Shown in pieces: positions 24,265 through 31,115 of a stretch of 64,000 nt of DNA. The stretch spans positions 19,374 to 83,373 of the forward strand of contig NZ_LAYO01000101.1 in the NCBI RefSeq assembly GCF_000980875.1. The letters run 5' to 3'. The notes beneath the pieces are model-generated. The model saw only the letters and a list, made by a program, of their open reading frames with translations. It searched no databases and was not told the DNA's origin. The first letter of the stretch is position 1. Each line of letters starts with the position of its first letter. A program made the translations under genes and the position numbers. The DNA is from Leucobacter sp. Ag1. Its GTDB lineage: Bacteria; Actinomycetota; Actinomycetes; Actinomycetales; Microbacteriaceae.

Positions 24265-24997
24265 GACGCCCCCAATCGGTCGCCTGCGCTCCGGCGGTGA
24301 GCTCGCGCGCCATGCGCTCGGCCGCCGTGCCCTGCTGTCCACCGGAGCGCGCCGGGAGCGGACCGTTCTCCCACGCCTCAGCGTTGAGCCACGACGCGGG
24401 ATACTTCGTGAACGCCTGCTCGCGGTTCGGGTCCTCCCGGTATGCCCTCGCCGCCGCGACGAGCACCTCAACCGAGACCTTCTTCGTCGCACGGGCGAAG
24501 GCCCGTCGCGCGGTGCCCTTGTCCTTCTTCAGCGGGTAGGCAGCCCACCAGTCATCGAAGCCGAGAGATTCTGCCTCGGCTCCGCTCTGCTCGTGGGGGA
24601 CTACAGGGGGTACTTGGTGGTTCTGGTGGTTCTGGTGGTTACCTGGACACGGGTGTCCGGTGACCTCATCGTTTTTGTCCGGTGAGGTGGCCGATTTTGT
24701 CCGGTAACCCTCTACCGGAAAATCTGTCCGGTGACCCACCGCGAGCACGTACCGATCGGACGTGCGCTCGCCGCCGACGTACCGCCTGGACCGCTTCACG
24801 ATTCCGGCGCCCTCGAAGGTCTCGAGCACGCGGCGAACCGTCCGATCCGAGCAGCACGACCGCTCGGCGATTGCATCCTGAGAGGGGAAGCACGAGGCCT
24901 CCTCATCGGCGTAGTCCGCGAGGGCGAGCAGCACCAGCCGCTCGACCGGGCGGAGTCGGTCGACTGACCATGCCCAGTTCATCGCCTTGATGCTCAT
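24248..24997 (-). CDS. Replication initiator with winged helix and internal iterons
   Basis: A 249-residue protein starting at the ATG at 24997 (MSIKAMNWAWSVDRLR), with AAGGAG 5 nt upstream. Residues 15-95 are a winged helix-turn-helix (FPSQDAIAERSCCSDRTVRR). Residues 100-135 are a poorly ordered linker that holds NHQNHQNHQ. The C-terminal 100 residues (FDDWWAAYPLKKDKGTARR, then AFTKYPASWLNAEAWEN) match the region found in phage replisome organisers. The linker DNA carries four 10-bp repeats, as in lambda O, where the origin lies within the initiator gene. It likely binds these repeats and starts replication. Confidence 0.85.
   Translation of the reverse strand: MSIKAMNWAWSVDRLRPVERLVLLALADYADEEASCFPSQDAIAERSCCSDRTVRRVLETFEGAGIVKRSRRYVGGERTSDRYVLAVGHRTDFPVEGYRTKSATSPDKNDEVTGHPCPGNHQNHQNHQVPPVVPHEQSGAEAESLGFDDWWAAYPLKKDKGTARRAFARATKKVSVEVLVAAARAYREDPNREQAFTKYPASWLNAEAWENGPLPARSGGQQGTAAERMARELTAGAQATDWGRRELSQ
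24616..24642. repeat. Three tandem 9-bp repeats inside the initiator gene
   Basis: GGTGGTTCT occurs at 24616 and 24625, with a third copy GGTGGTTAC at 24634. On the minus strand the repeats encode NHQ three times. They lie 12 bp from the iteron block. Confidence 0.85.
24654..24734. repeat. Iteron-like repeats, probable phage replication origin
   Basis: TGTCCGGTGA (third copy TGTCCGGTAA) occurs at 24654, 24676, 24698 and 24725, giving spacings of 22, 22 and 27 bp, near two helical turns. The copies fall in three reading frames of the initiator gene, so the conservation is at DNA level. Inverted half-sites (TACCGG at 24713) and short T-runs (24672-24676, 24695-24698) lie among them. Confidence 0.75.
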
Positions 24998-25347
24998 GGG
25001 CTCTCCTTCCTGCCTTGTGTCTTCTGCCCGGCATCGTCGAGCCACCACGAGCGGCCCGCGAGATCGACGAACGGGACGTCGGCCTCACCGCGGCGCTCGT
25101 GCCGTGAGATCGCCCATCCCGCGGGCGCGTGCCCGCGGTGCGCGATTCCGTGACAGCCGGTGTGATTCCCTGACCCGCACAGGGCGAGCAGGTTTGCGAG
25201 GTTGTGTCGCCCGCCCCGCGAGAGGAACCGACGATGGTGGATGTCCTGCGCGCGCCGCCCGCATCCGGCCTCGCACATCCCGCCCGAGCGCTCCTCGAGC
25301 GCCTCGACCGTGGCGGGCGGCATCCGGCCGGTACGCCGGTTGCTCAC
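24994..25347 (-). CDS. HNH endonuclease
   Basis: A 117-residue protein with a GTG start at 25347 (VSNRRTGRMPPATVEAL) that overlaps the previous stop. The HNH fold is complete: CEAGCGRRAQDIHHRRFL, then the Asn in NLANLLALC, then CHGIAH. The Cys pairs form the structural zinc site and the HH/N/H set the catalytic one. In phages such enzymes assist packaging or recombination, or are homing nucleases. Here the gene is buried in the early operon and coupled to both neighbours, which speaks against a recent homing insertion. Confidence 0.85.
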   Translation of the reverse strand: MSNRRTGRMPPATVEALEERSGGMCEAGCGRRAQDIHHRRFLSRGGRHNLANLLALCGSGNHTGCHGIAHRGHAPAGWAISRHERRGEADVPFVDLAGRSWWLDDAGQKTQGRKESP

Positions 25348-25523
25348 CCGTACACCGACGACGGCGTCACGCGGCGCTCGTCGACGCCGCGCCAGGTCTG
25401 CCGTGGGTACGCCGTGAGCGACTCGAGCACGAGCGTCCCGGCCTCGCGATCCCGAGCGGTCACCCGCCATGCGCGGGGCTCGTCATCGACGCGCACGATG
25501 TCGTCGACAGCGATCTTCGTCAT
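25344..25523 (-). CDS. 59-residue early phage protein
   Basis: A small protein (MTKIAVDDIVRVDDEPRAW) coupled by ATGA to the previous gene and by GTGA to the HNH gene. The sequence is beta-rich, like a small SH3/KOW-type fold (VRVDDEPRAWRVTARDR). No family is recognised. It is below usual ORF length cut-offs, but its tight coupling on both sides supports it. Confidence 0.65.
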   Translation of the reverse strand: MTKIAVDDIVRVDDEPRAWRVTARDREAGTLVLESLTAYPRQTWRGVDERRVTPSSVYG

Positions 25524-25975
25524 CAGGTCCTCCTCGACGTGGTCGCGATCTGGTAGGTCGCGAGCACCAACTTCGCCTGCGTCTGCAAGCTGCTCTTCCG
25601 GCTGTCGACCAGGTCAGCGAGACCCTTCGCGTACCGGTAGGCGATCTGCGCGTCGGCCTCAGCGGCGCGCTCGTCTGCGGTCGAGAGATCCACCGCGGCG
25701 GCGCGGGCCTCCGCGTTCTTCCCCTCTGCCGTGGCCTGCGCGGTGGCGCGGGCCCGGAGCAGGGAGGCCGACGCGGCGCTGCGCACCATGTCGGCCTCCT
25801 TCACGATCCACAGCGCGTTCGCCGCGACCGAGTCCACGCGCTCGAGCTGCTCGACGATCTGGTCCGGCGTGCGGATCTCGCCTGGGGTGGGCGGCTGGAT
25901 GCTGATCTCCTTCCGCATCTGAGCCACCCACCCCTCGACCTCCGCCGCGGTATGCGGCCGATCGGTCTCAGTCAC
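25523..25975 (-). CDS. Helical early protein next to RecT
   Basis: A 150-residue protein with a GTG start at 25975 (VTETDRPHTAAEVEGW) and GAGGAGA 6-7 nt upstream. Beyond residue 35 it is almost entirely helical and rich in Ala, Arg and Glu (ATAQATAEGKNAEARAAAV), consistent with a coiled coil. It overlaps recT by 8 bp. Similar unknown helical proteins sit next to recT in other actinophages, so a role in recombination is possible but unproven. Confidence 0.65.
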   Translation of the reverse strand: MTETDRPHTAAEVEGWVAQMRKEISIQPPTPGEIRTPDQIVEQLERVDSVAANALWIVKEADMVRSAASASLLRARATAQATAEGKNAEARAAAVDLSTADERAAEADAQIAYRYAKGLADLVDSRKSSLQTQAKLVLATYQIATTSRRT

Positions 25976-26888
25976 CGGCCGTCTCCTCGGCCGCGGGGCG
26001 CGTGAGGCGGGCCTTCCGGCGACGGATCGTGTCGGCGAGCGTGGTTCCGACGCCGTCCATCGGAGCGCCGAGCACGCCCTCCTGCTCGGCGATGTTCCAC
26101 ACCTCGCGCAACGCATCGACCGTGTCTGCCGAGACGACCTTCAGCGCCCACGCCTCCACATCGACCGACGGCTCATCAACGACCTCCGCCTCGACAGCCT
26201 CTTCGACGGCGGCCGGTCGCGGAGCCGGACTCGACGCGCTCGCCGCCGGGCCACGCCCGTTGTCGGCCTGCGCCATTTCCTCGCTCGAGTAGAGGCCCGA
26301 GAGATCCTGCGGGAACGCCTTGCGCAGAGCGAGCATTTCCGCGCACTTCGCGAGCATCAGCGGGCCCATCTTGACCCACATCTCGGAGACGATGACACGG
26401 CCGGTCTTCTGCCGGTTCACCCACTCGTCTCGGGTCTGCACGTAGGCGTCCCAGAGCGCCACCGCGTAGAGCGGCTCCCGGAACCCGCGGCGGTACACGC
26501 CGACCCGGGCGGCCTTCGGCGGGTCCGAGGAGAGCCAGACCTGAGTCCAGGTCGTGCCGTCCGCGGTGAACTCGGGCGTTGTCTGGCCCTCGTACTCGCC
26601 CGAGCGCTCGGCGACGAGTCTGGCCCCGTCGATGCTGATCTGGATCTGCCAACGGAGCTGCCCCTTCGACTTCCTCGCGATCGAGTAAATCTGGCGGGCG
26701 ATCGGATCCAGGCCGGTGCGCCGGCAATGCTGCAAGAACGCCGCGACGACGGGCCGCTCGGCGAGGGTCCGGTTGTTGGTCTGGGCGTCGACGTGCACGA
26801 GGCCGGACGCCTCGACGAGGGCGCTCTCCTCGGGAGTCCAGGTGTTCGGGTCGCTGCTCTGGGGCAGTGCGACCATGGCCGTGCTCAT
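25968..26888 (-). CDS. RecT/Bet-type single-strand annealing protein
   Basis: A 306-residue recombinase. The core, residues 15-205, has the Bet signatures: VVAAFLQHCRRTGLDPIARQ, then DGARLVAERSGEYEGQ, then the C-terminal MLAKCAEMLALRKAFP. The last 90 residues are an acidic linker and a helical tail that may contact SSB. The ATG overlaps the exonuclease stop. It anneals single strands exposed by the partner nuclease and supports phage recombination and concatemer formation. Confidence 0.92.
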   Translation of the reverse strand: MSTAMVALPQSSDPNTWTPEESALVEASGLVHVDAQTNNRTLAERPVVAAFLQHCRRTGLDPIARQIYSIARKSKGQLRWQIQISIDGARLVAERSGEYEGQTTPEFTADGTTWTQVWLSSDPPKAARVGVYRRGFREPLYAVALWDAYVQTRDEWVNRQKTGRVIVSEMWVKMGPLMLAKCAEMLALRKAFPQDLSGLYSSEEMAQADNGRGPAASASSPAPRPAAVEEAVEAEVVDEPSVDVEAWALKVVSADTVDALREVWNIAEQEGVLGAPMDGVGTTLADTIRRRKARLTRPAAEETAGD

Positions 26889-27907
26889 TCGGTCTTCTCC
26901 TTTGGCTTCACCGCGGTGACCGTTGCCCGGCCCCGCGTCGCGCTGCTCTTCGTCAGCACGGTCTTCTTGTGGTCGTCGGCGAGCGCGTCCCAGGCGGCTT
27001 GCAGCTTCACGACGCGGGCCTTCGCCCGCTCGAGCTGCGCGGTCTCCTTCGGATGCGCGGCAGCCGCGGCGTCAAGGTCGACGACCTCCTCCTTGAACTC
27101 GGTGGCCGGCTTCCCGGGCGTGATCGTCACGCGGGCGAGCGCCGACTCCTGCGAGATACCGAGGTCGAGCAGCGCGTCGTAGGACTCCTTCTTGAGGGCC
27201 GCCCACGCCTTCTCCTCCTCGATTGCGCGGAGGTAGTTCACCGCGTGGGTGTCGACTTCCTCGTTGATCGGGGCGGGCTCGTCGTCCATCGCTGCGAGGA
27301 TCTCGTCGGCGACGGCGATCATCTCGGCGATGCGCTCGTCGTTCCGGGGGAACCACTCGCGTTCGAGCGGGCCTGCGGAGAAGCTGCTGGGCCGGCCGAA
27401 CCGCATCTCCCAGTCGAGCCAGCAGCCGGTGGCGCCGAGCACGTAGCAGCACCAGTCCATCTGCCACTCGTAGCCCTTCAGCGCGAGCGTCTCGGAGCCC
27501 TTCGTGAGCGGCTTCCCCGTGGTCTTGATCTCGTGCAGCGTGAGGTCGCCGTCGAAGTCAATCGCGAGGCCGTCAGGGGAGGCGAGGTGCCGCGAGTTCT
27601 GCGCGGCGTGGAAGACGCGCGACTCGGGCCGCATGCCCACCCCAGCGAGCTTCGCCGCGATGATCGGCTCCCGGAACCGGCCCCATTCGGTGTAGGCGTT
27701 CCCGGTGAACGGGTCGCCCTCCTGCTTCTTCTTCACGAGGTCGCGGATCGCCTGCTCCCGGGACCCGGCGAGCATCACGTCGCGGATCTCGGTCGCGGTC
27801 ACGCCCTGGCGGCGCTCGGCGAGCCACGCCTCGCGGTCCTGGTCGGATGCGCCTGCGCGTGCTTCGAGGTCGACGAGCACCTGGTGCTCGGTGTCGGTGA
27901 GGGTCAC
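26885..27907 (-). CDS. YqaJ / lambda-Exo-type exonuclease
   Basis: A 340-residue nuclease with a GTG start overlapping the previous stop. The PD-(D/E)XK active site is visible: E of YTEWGRFREP near 75, SPDGLAIDFDG near 108-118 and LHEIKTTGKP around 122-131, where E and K bind metal. It degrades one strand of duplex DNA to feed the RecT annealase encoded next. The C-terminal 120 residues are a charged helical region not needed for catalysis. Confidence 0.9.
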   Translation of the reverse strand: MTLTDTEHQVLVDLEARAGASDQDREAWLAERRQGVTATEIRDVMLAGSREQAIRDLVKKKQEGDPFTGNAYTEWGRFREPIIAAKLAGVGMRPESRVFHAAQNSRHLASPDGLAIDFDGDLTLHEIKTTGKPLTKGSETLALKGYEWQMDWCCYVLGATGCWLDWEMRFGRPSSFSAGPLEREWFPRNDERIAEMIAVADEILAAMDDEPAPINEEVDTHAVNYLRAIEEEKAWAALKKESYDALLDLGISQESALARVTITPGKPATEFKEEVVDLDAAAAAHPKETAQLERAKARVVKLQAAWDALADDHKKTVLTKSSATRGRATVTAVKPKEKTE

Positions 27908-28218
27908 TCGTCGTCACCGCCCTCGACGTCGAGCTCGGGCTCGGGGATCGGGAGCGGCTGGTTGCCGGTGCGCTTTGCGTACCGCTCCGACAGGATCCGG
28001 CGCACCGCGACCTCATCGTCACCGGTCACCGGCTCGATGTGCTTGAAGCGTGCCGTCGCCTGCCACTGATCCGACGGATCCGTCTTCGTGATCGCGTGCC
28101 GCGAGACCACAGCGACAACGACCACGTCGTCCGGGTTGCCCTTCGTGAACCGATCCTCGAGGGCCTGGAGGCCGTCGAGTTCCTCGTCGGGGCGCTTGTT
28201 CGTGAGCTTCAGGGTCAT
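27904..28218 (-). CDS. Small early phage protein
   Basis: A 104-residue protein (MTLKLTNKRPDEELDG) with AAGGAA about 7 nt upstream of the ATG, which overlaps the previous stop as ATGA. The centre VVVVAVVSRHAITKTD is followed by FKHIEPVTGDDEVAVRRIL and an acidic C-terminus. Homologous-looking proteins accompany exonuclease genes in actinophages. The function is unknown. Confidence 0.68.
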   Translation of the reverse strand: MTLKLTNKRPDEELDGLQALEDRFTKGNPDDVVVVAVVSRHAITKTDPSDQWQATARFKHIEPVTGDDEVAVRRILSERYAKRTGNQPLPIPEPELDVEGGDDE

Positions 28219-28820
28219 TGGTTCATTCCTTCCGGGATTGCGGGCCACCGGACGGCGGCCACGGCCTCGTCCCGCTGTGGGGTCGAGGGGTCGATGGGGG
28301 CGCCCAGGAACCGGGCGCCCATGCGGGCGAGAGAGAGCGCGTCCGCGAGGTCATGGCTTCGGAGCTCGAGGTAGGGGAACTCGGCGCGCGACGCGGCGAG
28401 CACCTCCTTCTTCTGAGGCCCCTTGCGGGTGTCAGCGACCGGGCGATGTCCGGCGGCGTACTTCGCACGCGTCCGGGGGTAGGCCTGCGCCACGGTGTAG
28501 CCCGCCTTCGTGAGGTGGTCGGCGACGAGCCACCAGAGCCCGGCGCGTTCGTGCGCCTTGCCGTGCTGAGACCCGAGCGAGGGCGCTTCGAGCACGACGA
28601 GCGCCGGCCGCGGCGGGAGGTGATGCACGATCCGGTCCCGCATGACCTGCAACCGGGCGACCGCCGCGAGCAACGTGCGGGATGTGGGGCCCGACTTCAC
28701 GAGCTCGAGGTGCACGTGGCCGGTCTCGAGCCCGACCACCGCGACGCCCGTCGAGGTGAGCGAGAGGTCGAGCCCGACCACGTAGGGCAGCCTCGGGGCC
28801 CCGGCGCGCTCGTGCGTCAT
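28215..28820 (-). CDS. RuvC-like Holliday junction resolvase
   Basis: A 201-residue protein starting at the ATG at 28820 (MTHERAGAPRLPYVVG). It has the RuvC fold: VVGLDLSLTSTGVAVVG with D18 and the Ser/Thr loop, ALVVLEAPSLGSQHG with the second acidic residue, and SHDLADALSLAR with the C-terminal Asp pair. These four acidic residues bind metal for cutting four-way junctions. It completes the recombination module and probably resolves junctions before packaging. Confidence 0.85.
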   Translation of the reverse strand: MTHERAGAPRLPYVVGLDLSLTSTGVAVVGLETGHVHLELVKSGPTSRTLLAAVARLQVMRDRIVHHLPPRPALVVLEAPSLGSQHGKAHERAGLWWLVADHLTKAGYTVAQAYPRTRAKYAAGHRPVADTRKGPQKKEVLAASRAEFPYLELRSHDLADALSLARMGARFLGAPIDPSTPQRDEAVAAVRWPAIPEGMNQ

Positions 28821-28824
28821 CGCG

Positions 28825-29061
28825 TCACCGCGGCACAGACGGCTCGGACCATGTCGAGTAGCCAGCCACCGCGACGCAGATACCGGCGGCGAGCAGCGGA
28901 GCGGCGAGCACGCCGTGCACCCACCCCGGGAGCGACTCCCAAACACCCCGCAGCATGAGCGCCACCGCCAAGACGGCTGAGACCCAAGCGGCCAGGCACA
29001 GCAGCCACCAGATGAGATTGAGCAGCGCCAGCCGGCGCCGCGTGAGCTTGATCGGGAACAT
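28825..29061 (-). CDS. Two-pass membrane protein at the start of the early operon
   Basis: A 78-residue protein (MFPIKLTRRRLALLNL) with GAGGAT just upstream of the ATG. Residues 13-37 and 47-66 are hydrophobic and form a helical hairpin (LALLNLIWWLLCLAAWVSA). It is the first gene of the recombination operon, 4 nt before the resolvase start. An overlapping frame at 28817-29167 was rejected because it lacks a ribosome site. The function is unknown. Confidence 0.6.
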   Translation of the reverse strand: MFPIKLTRRRLALLNLIWWLLCLAAWVSAVLAVALMLRGVWESLPGWVHGVLAAPLLAAGICVAVAGYSTWSEPSVPR

Positions 29062-29461
29062 GCATCCTCGAGTCCTTCCGTGAGAGCGGTCTGTCTCGTG
29101 CCCGCACGCCGATCTGTGAGCGCACGCACGGGCTGCACTTCACCCCGTGCCGGTTCCGCCCCACCACGAGCAGCCACGCGTCATCACCCCGACGCCTTCG
29201 GTTCCCCGCAATCGCGGAGCCAACAGGTCCGGTCCCTTCGCCGCTTCACGGCAGACCAGACGCCCCCACCACGGGGCGATACGGCCAGGGACCTGCTATT
29301 CGGCGCTCAACCCCTCCTGACCGGGCCTTGGTGGCATCGGATTCCGGGGTGAGCTATGTGAGTGGATCCGCCGCTTTCGACGGCAACGGACCCGATTTCG
29401 GGTGCACGAAAGGCACCTCTGGTCAGATCGACCAGGGAGAGAAGGTGGGGGAGCGGTGGCG
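29062..29461. other. 400-bp region without a clear gene; leader of the early operon
   Basis: No intact coding region is supported here. The inverted repeat CTGGTC-AGATC-GACCAG is at 29419-29435, 27 bp after the stop of the excisionase-like gene, and may be an operator or weak terminator. A broken zinc-ribbon-like reading frame on the minus strand (29105-29250) has its two Cys pairs in adjacent frames. The early promoter must lie here or further right, but I cannot place it. Confidence 0.5.
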
Positions 29462-29791
29462 CTACGCCTTCGCGCTCGCGGTGGCGTCGGCGGCTACCAG
29501 CCACTCGATGACGCGGTGCCGGCGGTATCGGACGAGGCGGCCGCCGAGCTTCATCGGCTTCGGGCCCTTCTCGTGGTAGCGCCAGTCGGTGAGGGTGCTG
29601 ATCTCGACGCCGAAGAACTCGGCGAGGTCCTCGGGGGAGGCGAGCACGGGCAGCGCCGCCCACTCGTCCTCCCATCCGGCCGGGCACTGCGGCTCGACGG
29701 CCGGATCCGGGGTGTCGATGGTCTCGACCTCGGCGGCGGGCGCCGGATGCGCGGCCGGGGCCTCGACGAGCGCGAGCAACCTGGCGGTCAC
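29462..29791 (-). CDS. Excisionase-like helix-turn-helix protein
   Basis: A 109-residue protein with a GTG start at 29791 (VTARLLALVEAPAAHP) overlapping the previous stop. Residues 1-55 are a Pro/Ala-rich acidic leader. Residues 58-105 are a MerR/excisionase-type winged helix (EDLAEFFGVEISTLTDW, then GRLVRYRRHRVIEWL). The second gene of the lytic side of the switch is a usual place for a recombination directionality factor. It could instead be a regulator. Confidence 0.72.
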   Translation of the reverse strand: MTARLLALVEAPAAHPAPAAEVETIDTPDPAVEPQCPAGWEDEWAALPVLASPEDLAEFFGVEISTLTDWRYHEKGPKPMKLGGRLVRYRRHRVIEWLVAADATASAKA

Positions 29792-30045
29792 GACGCCACC
29801 GCCTGCATCGGCTGCGGGATCGCGTCGGGCACTGCGAGGAACTGCTCGATGGTCAGGCCGAAGGCCGCGGCGATCGCTTCGATCTCGTGGAACTTGAACA
29901 TCACGCGGTTGTTCATGCGGTGGCCGATCCAAAACTGGTCCTTGCCGAGCTTCTCGGCGAGGTCCTTCCGGGTCATGCCGCGGGCGATTCGGAGGAGTTC
30001 GATCGAGAGGATCACGCCGTCCTGGGAGCTGTCGTTGGTTTGCAT
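29788..30045 (-). CDS. Cro-like HTH regulator
   Basis: An 85-residue XRE-family DNA-binding protein starting at the ATG at 30045 (MQTNDSSQDGVILSIE). The HTH is RIARGMTRKDLAEKLGKDQF, then H-R-M-N-N-R. It is transcribed toward the lytic genes from the promoter facing the repressor, which suits a Cro-type role. There is no ribosome site; AACGCT ends 6 nt before the ATG, so the mRNA is probably leaderless. The start codon itself lies in a TTGCAT half-site, so self-binding would block initiation. Confidence 0.78.
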   Translation of the reverse strand: MQTNDSSQDGVILSIELLRIARGMTRKDLAEKLGKDQFWIGHRMNNRVMFKFHEIEAIAAAFGLTIEQFLAVPDAIPQPMQAVAS

Positions 30046-30131
30046 AAGTGAAGCGTTGCATATGCGTATTGCACCGGTCAAGCTGAATTCGCAGTTGACT
30101 TGCAAGTAGCGCATATGCAAAGCTGATGCAC
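30046..30131. promoter_or_regulatory. Mirror-symmetric divergent promoter and operators of the genetic switch
   Basis: The plus promoter has TTGACT at 30095-30100 and AAAGCT at 30119-30124. The minus promoter has TTGACC at 30081-30076 and AACGCT at 30057-30052. Both spacers are 18 bp. Inside each lies the palindrome GCATATGC (30111-30118 and 30058-30065), exactly 10 bp from its -35. The arms TTGCATATGCG (30056-30066) and CGCATATGCAA (30110-30120) are inverted copies. More half-sites occur at 30040 and 30100. Both start codons lie 6-7 nt after the -10. Confidence 0.72.
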
Positions 30132-30551
30132 ATGTCTAGATACACCGAGTTGAGCGACTTCACGACCGCCTTCGCGAAGGAGTACAAGGGCTTCATGGTG
30201 GCCGCCGGCCTCGATGGGCAGACCGTCGCGAAGAAGCTCGGCCGATCGACCGCATACGTCTCAGAGCGAGTCAACGGGAAGCGCGCGCTCGATACCGAAG
30301 ACGTCGACGCGCTCGCGATGCTCGTCGGCGGCGGATGGACTGGGCGAACCCTGATGATCGAGCTCGCGCGCCGCGCACGTGCCCACGAGCTTGAGGAGCT
30401 GCCCGAGAATGTCGGCGGCTCGGTGCATGATCAGCTTCCCCACTTCGGGAAGATCGACGTCGCAGCCCTCCGGCAATCCGGCGTCGCCCTCGCGGCAGAC
30501 GAACGCGGCGGGTTCGAGGAAGAGCAGGAAGCGAAACAGGAACTGCCCTAG
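30132..30551 (+). CDS. Phage immunity repressor (HTH)
   Basis: A 139-residue protein. I prefer the ATG at 30132 (MSRYTELSDFTTAF), which sits at the predicted transcription start; an ATG at 30126 is in frame. Residues 18-60 form an XRE-type helix-turn-helix (GLDGQTVAKKLGRSTAYVSE, then RVNGKRAL). The C-terminal half is acidic with no S24 autocleavage domain. The gene is followed at 8 nt by an ImmA-type metallopeptidase, the arrangement of ImmR/ImmA switches in which the peptidase cleaves the repressor upon DNA damage. It should repress the divergent lytic promoter. Confidence 0.82.
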   Translation: MSRYTELSDFTTAFAKEYKGFMVAAGLDGQTVAKKLGRSTAYVSERVNGKRALDTEDVDALAMLVGGGWTGRTLMIELARRARAHELEELPENVGGSVHDQLPHFGKIDVAALRQSGVALAADERGGFEEEQEAKQELP

Positions 30552-30559
30552 GAGGCAAC

Positions 30560-31045
30560 ATGCAAAGAGTGATCAACGAGGCGCGCAGGCACGGCCTCGC
30601 CCTCGGGTTCGCGGACCTCGAACCCCCGACCCGCGCCGTCTTCATGGCCGACGAATGGATGATCGCGATCAGCGACAAGCTCGACGAGGACCAGGCCGCC
30701 GACTCCGGCGCGCACGAACTCGGGCACTTCGTGAACGGCGACCGATGCAGCACGCCCGAGGCCGAGGAGCGCGCATGGATCTACGCCTCGCGGATCCGCG
30801 TCGACTTCCACGAATACCGCGACGCCGAGCTCGAAGATCCCCACCCGCTCGCGATCGCACAGAAGCTCGGCACCACGCGCCACATCGTCGAGCTCTTCCA
30901 GAAGCACCACCTCGAGCGTCTCATGCTCTCAGCGCCACGGAACATCTTCGGCGAGTACATCGACGACGGCGACGAAGACGCACTCGAAACGCGCCACAGC
31001 CTCGCGATCCCGGTACGCCGGTCGCTCTGCAGGCTCGCCAGCTAG
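30560..31045 (+). CDS. ImmA/IrrE-type metallopeptidase (anti-repressor)
   Basis: A 161-residue zinc peptidase (MQRVINEARRHGLALG), with AGGAGG 4 nt before the ATG. The active site is AHELGHF with H52, E53 and H56. A third acidic ligand lies in TPEAEERAWIYA about 20 residues later. IrrE/ImmA peptidases cleave their partner HTH repressor, here the gene directly upstream. This would be the induction route, since the repressor has no self-cleaving domain. The pair is likely one transcript. Confidence 0.87.
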   Translation: MQRVINEARRHGLALGFADLEPPTRAVFMADEWMIAISDKLDEDQAADSGAHELGHFVNGDRCSTPEAEERAWIYASRIRVDFHEYRDAELEDPHPLAIAQKLGTTRHIVELFQKHHLERLMLSAPRNIFGEYIDDGDEDALETRHSLAIPVRRSLCRLAS

Positions 31046-31115
31046 ACCACGCCGCACCACCCTCGACACCGAGGGCAGGCTGCCGCATACCCGAAAACCG
31101 GAAAGGACCCCGATC

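Noticed and set aside
28817..29167. 116-codon frame overlapping the two-pass membrane protein
   Set aside because: It has no ribosome site and low-complexity composition. The frame at 28825-29061 has clear membrane segments and a GAGGAT ahead.
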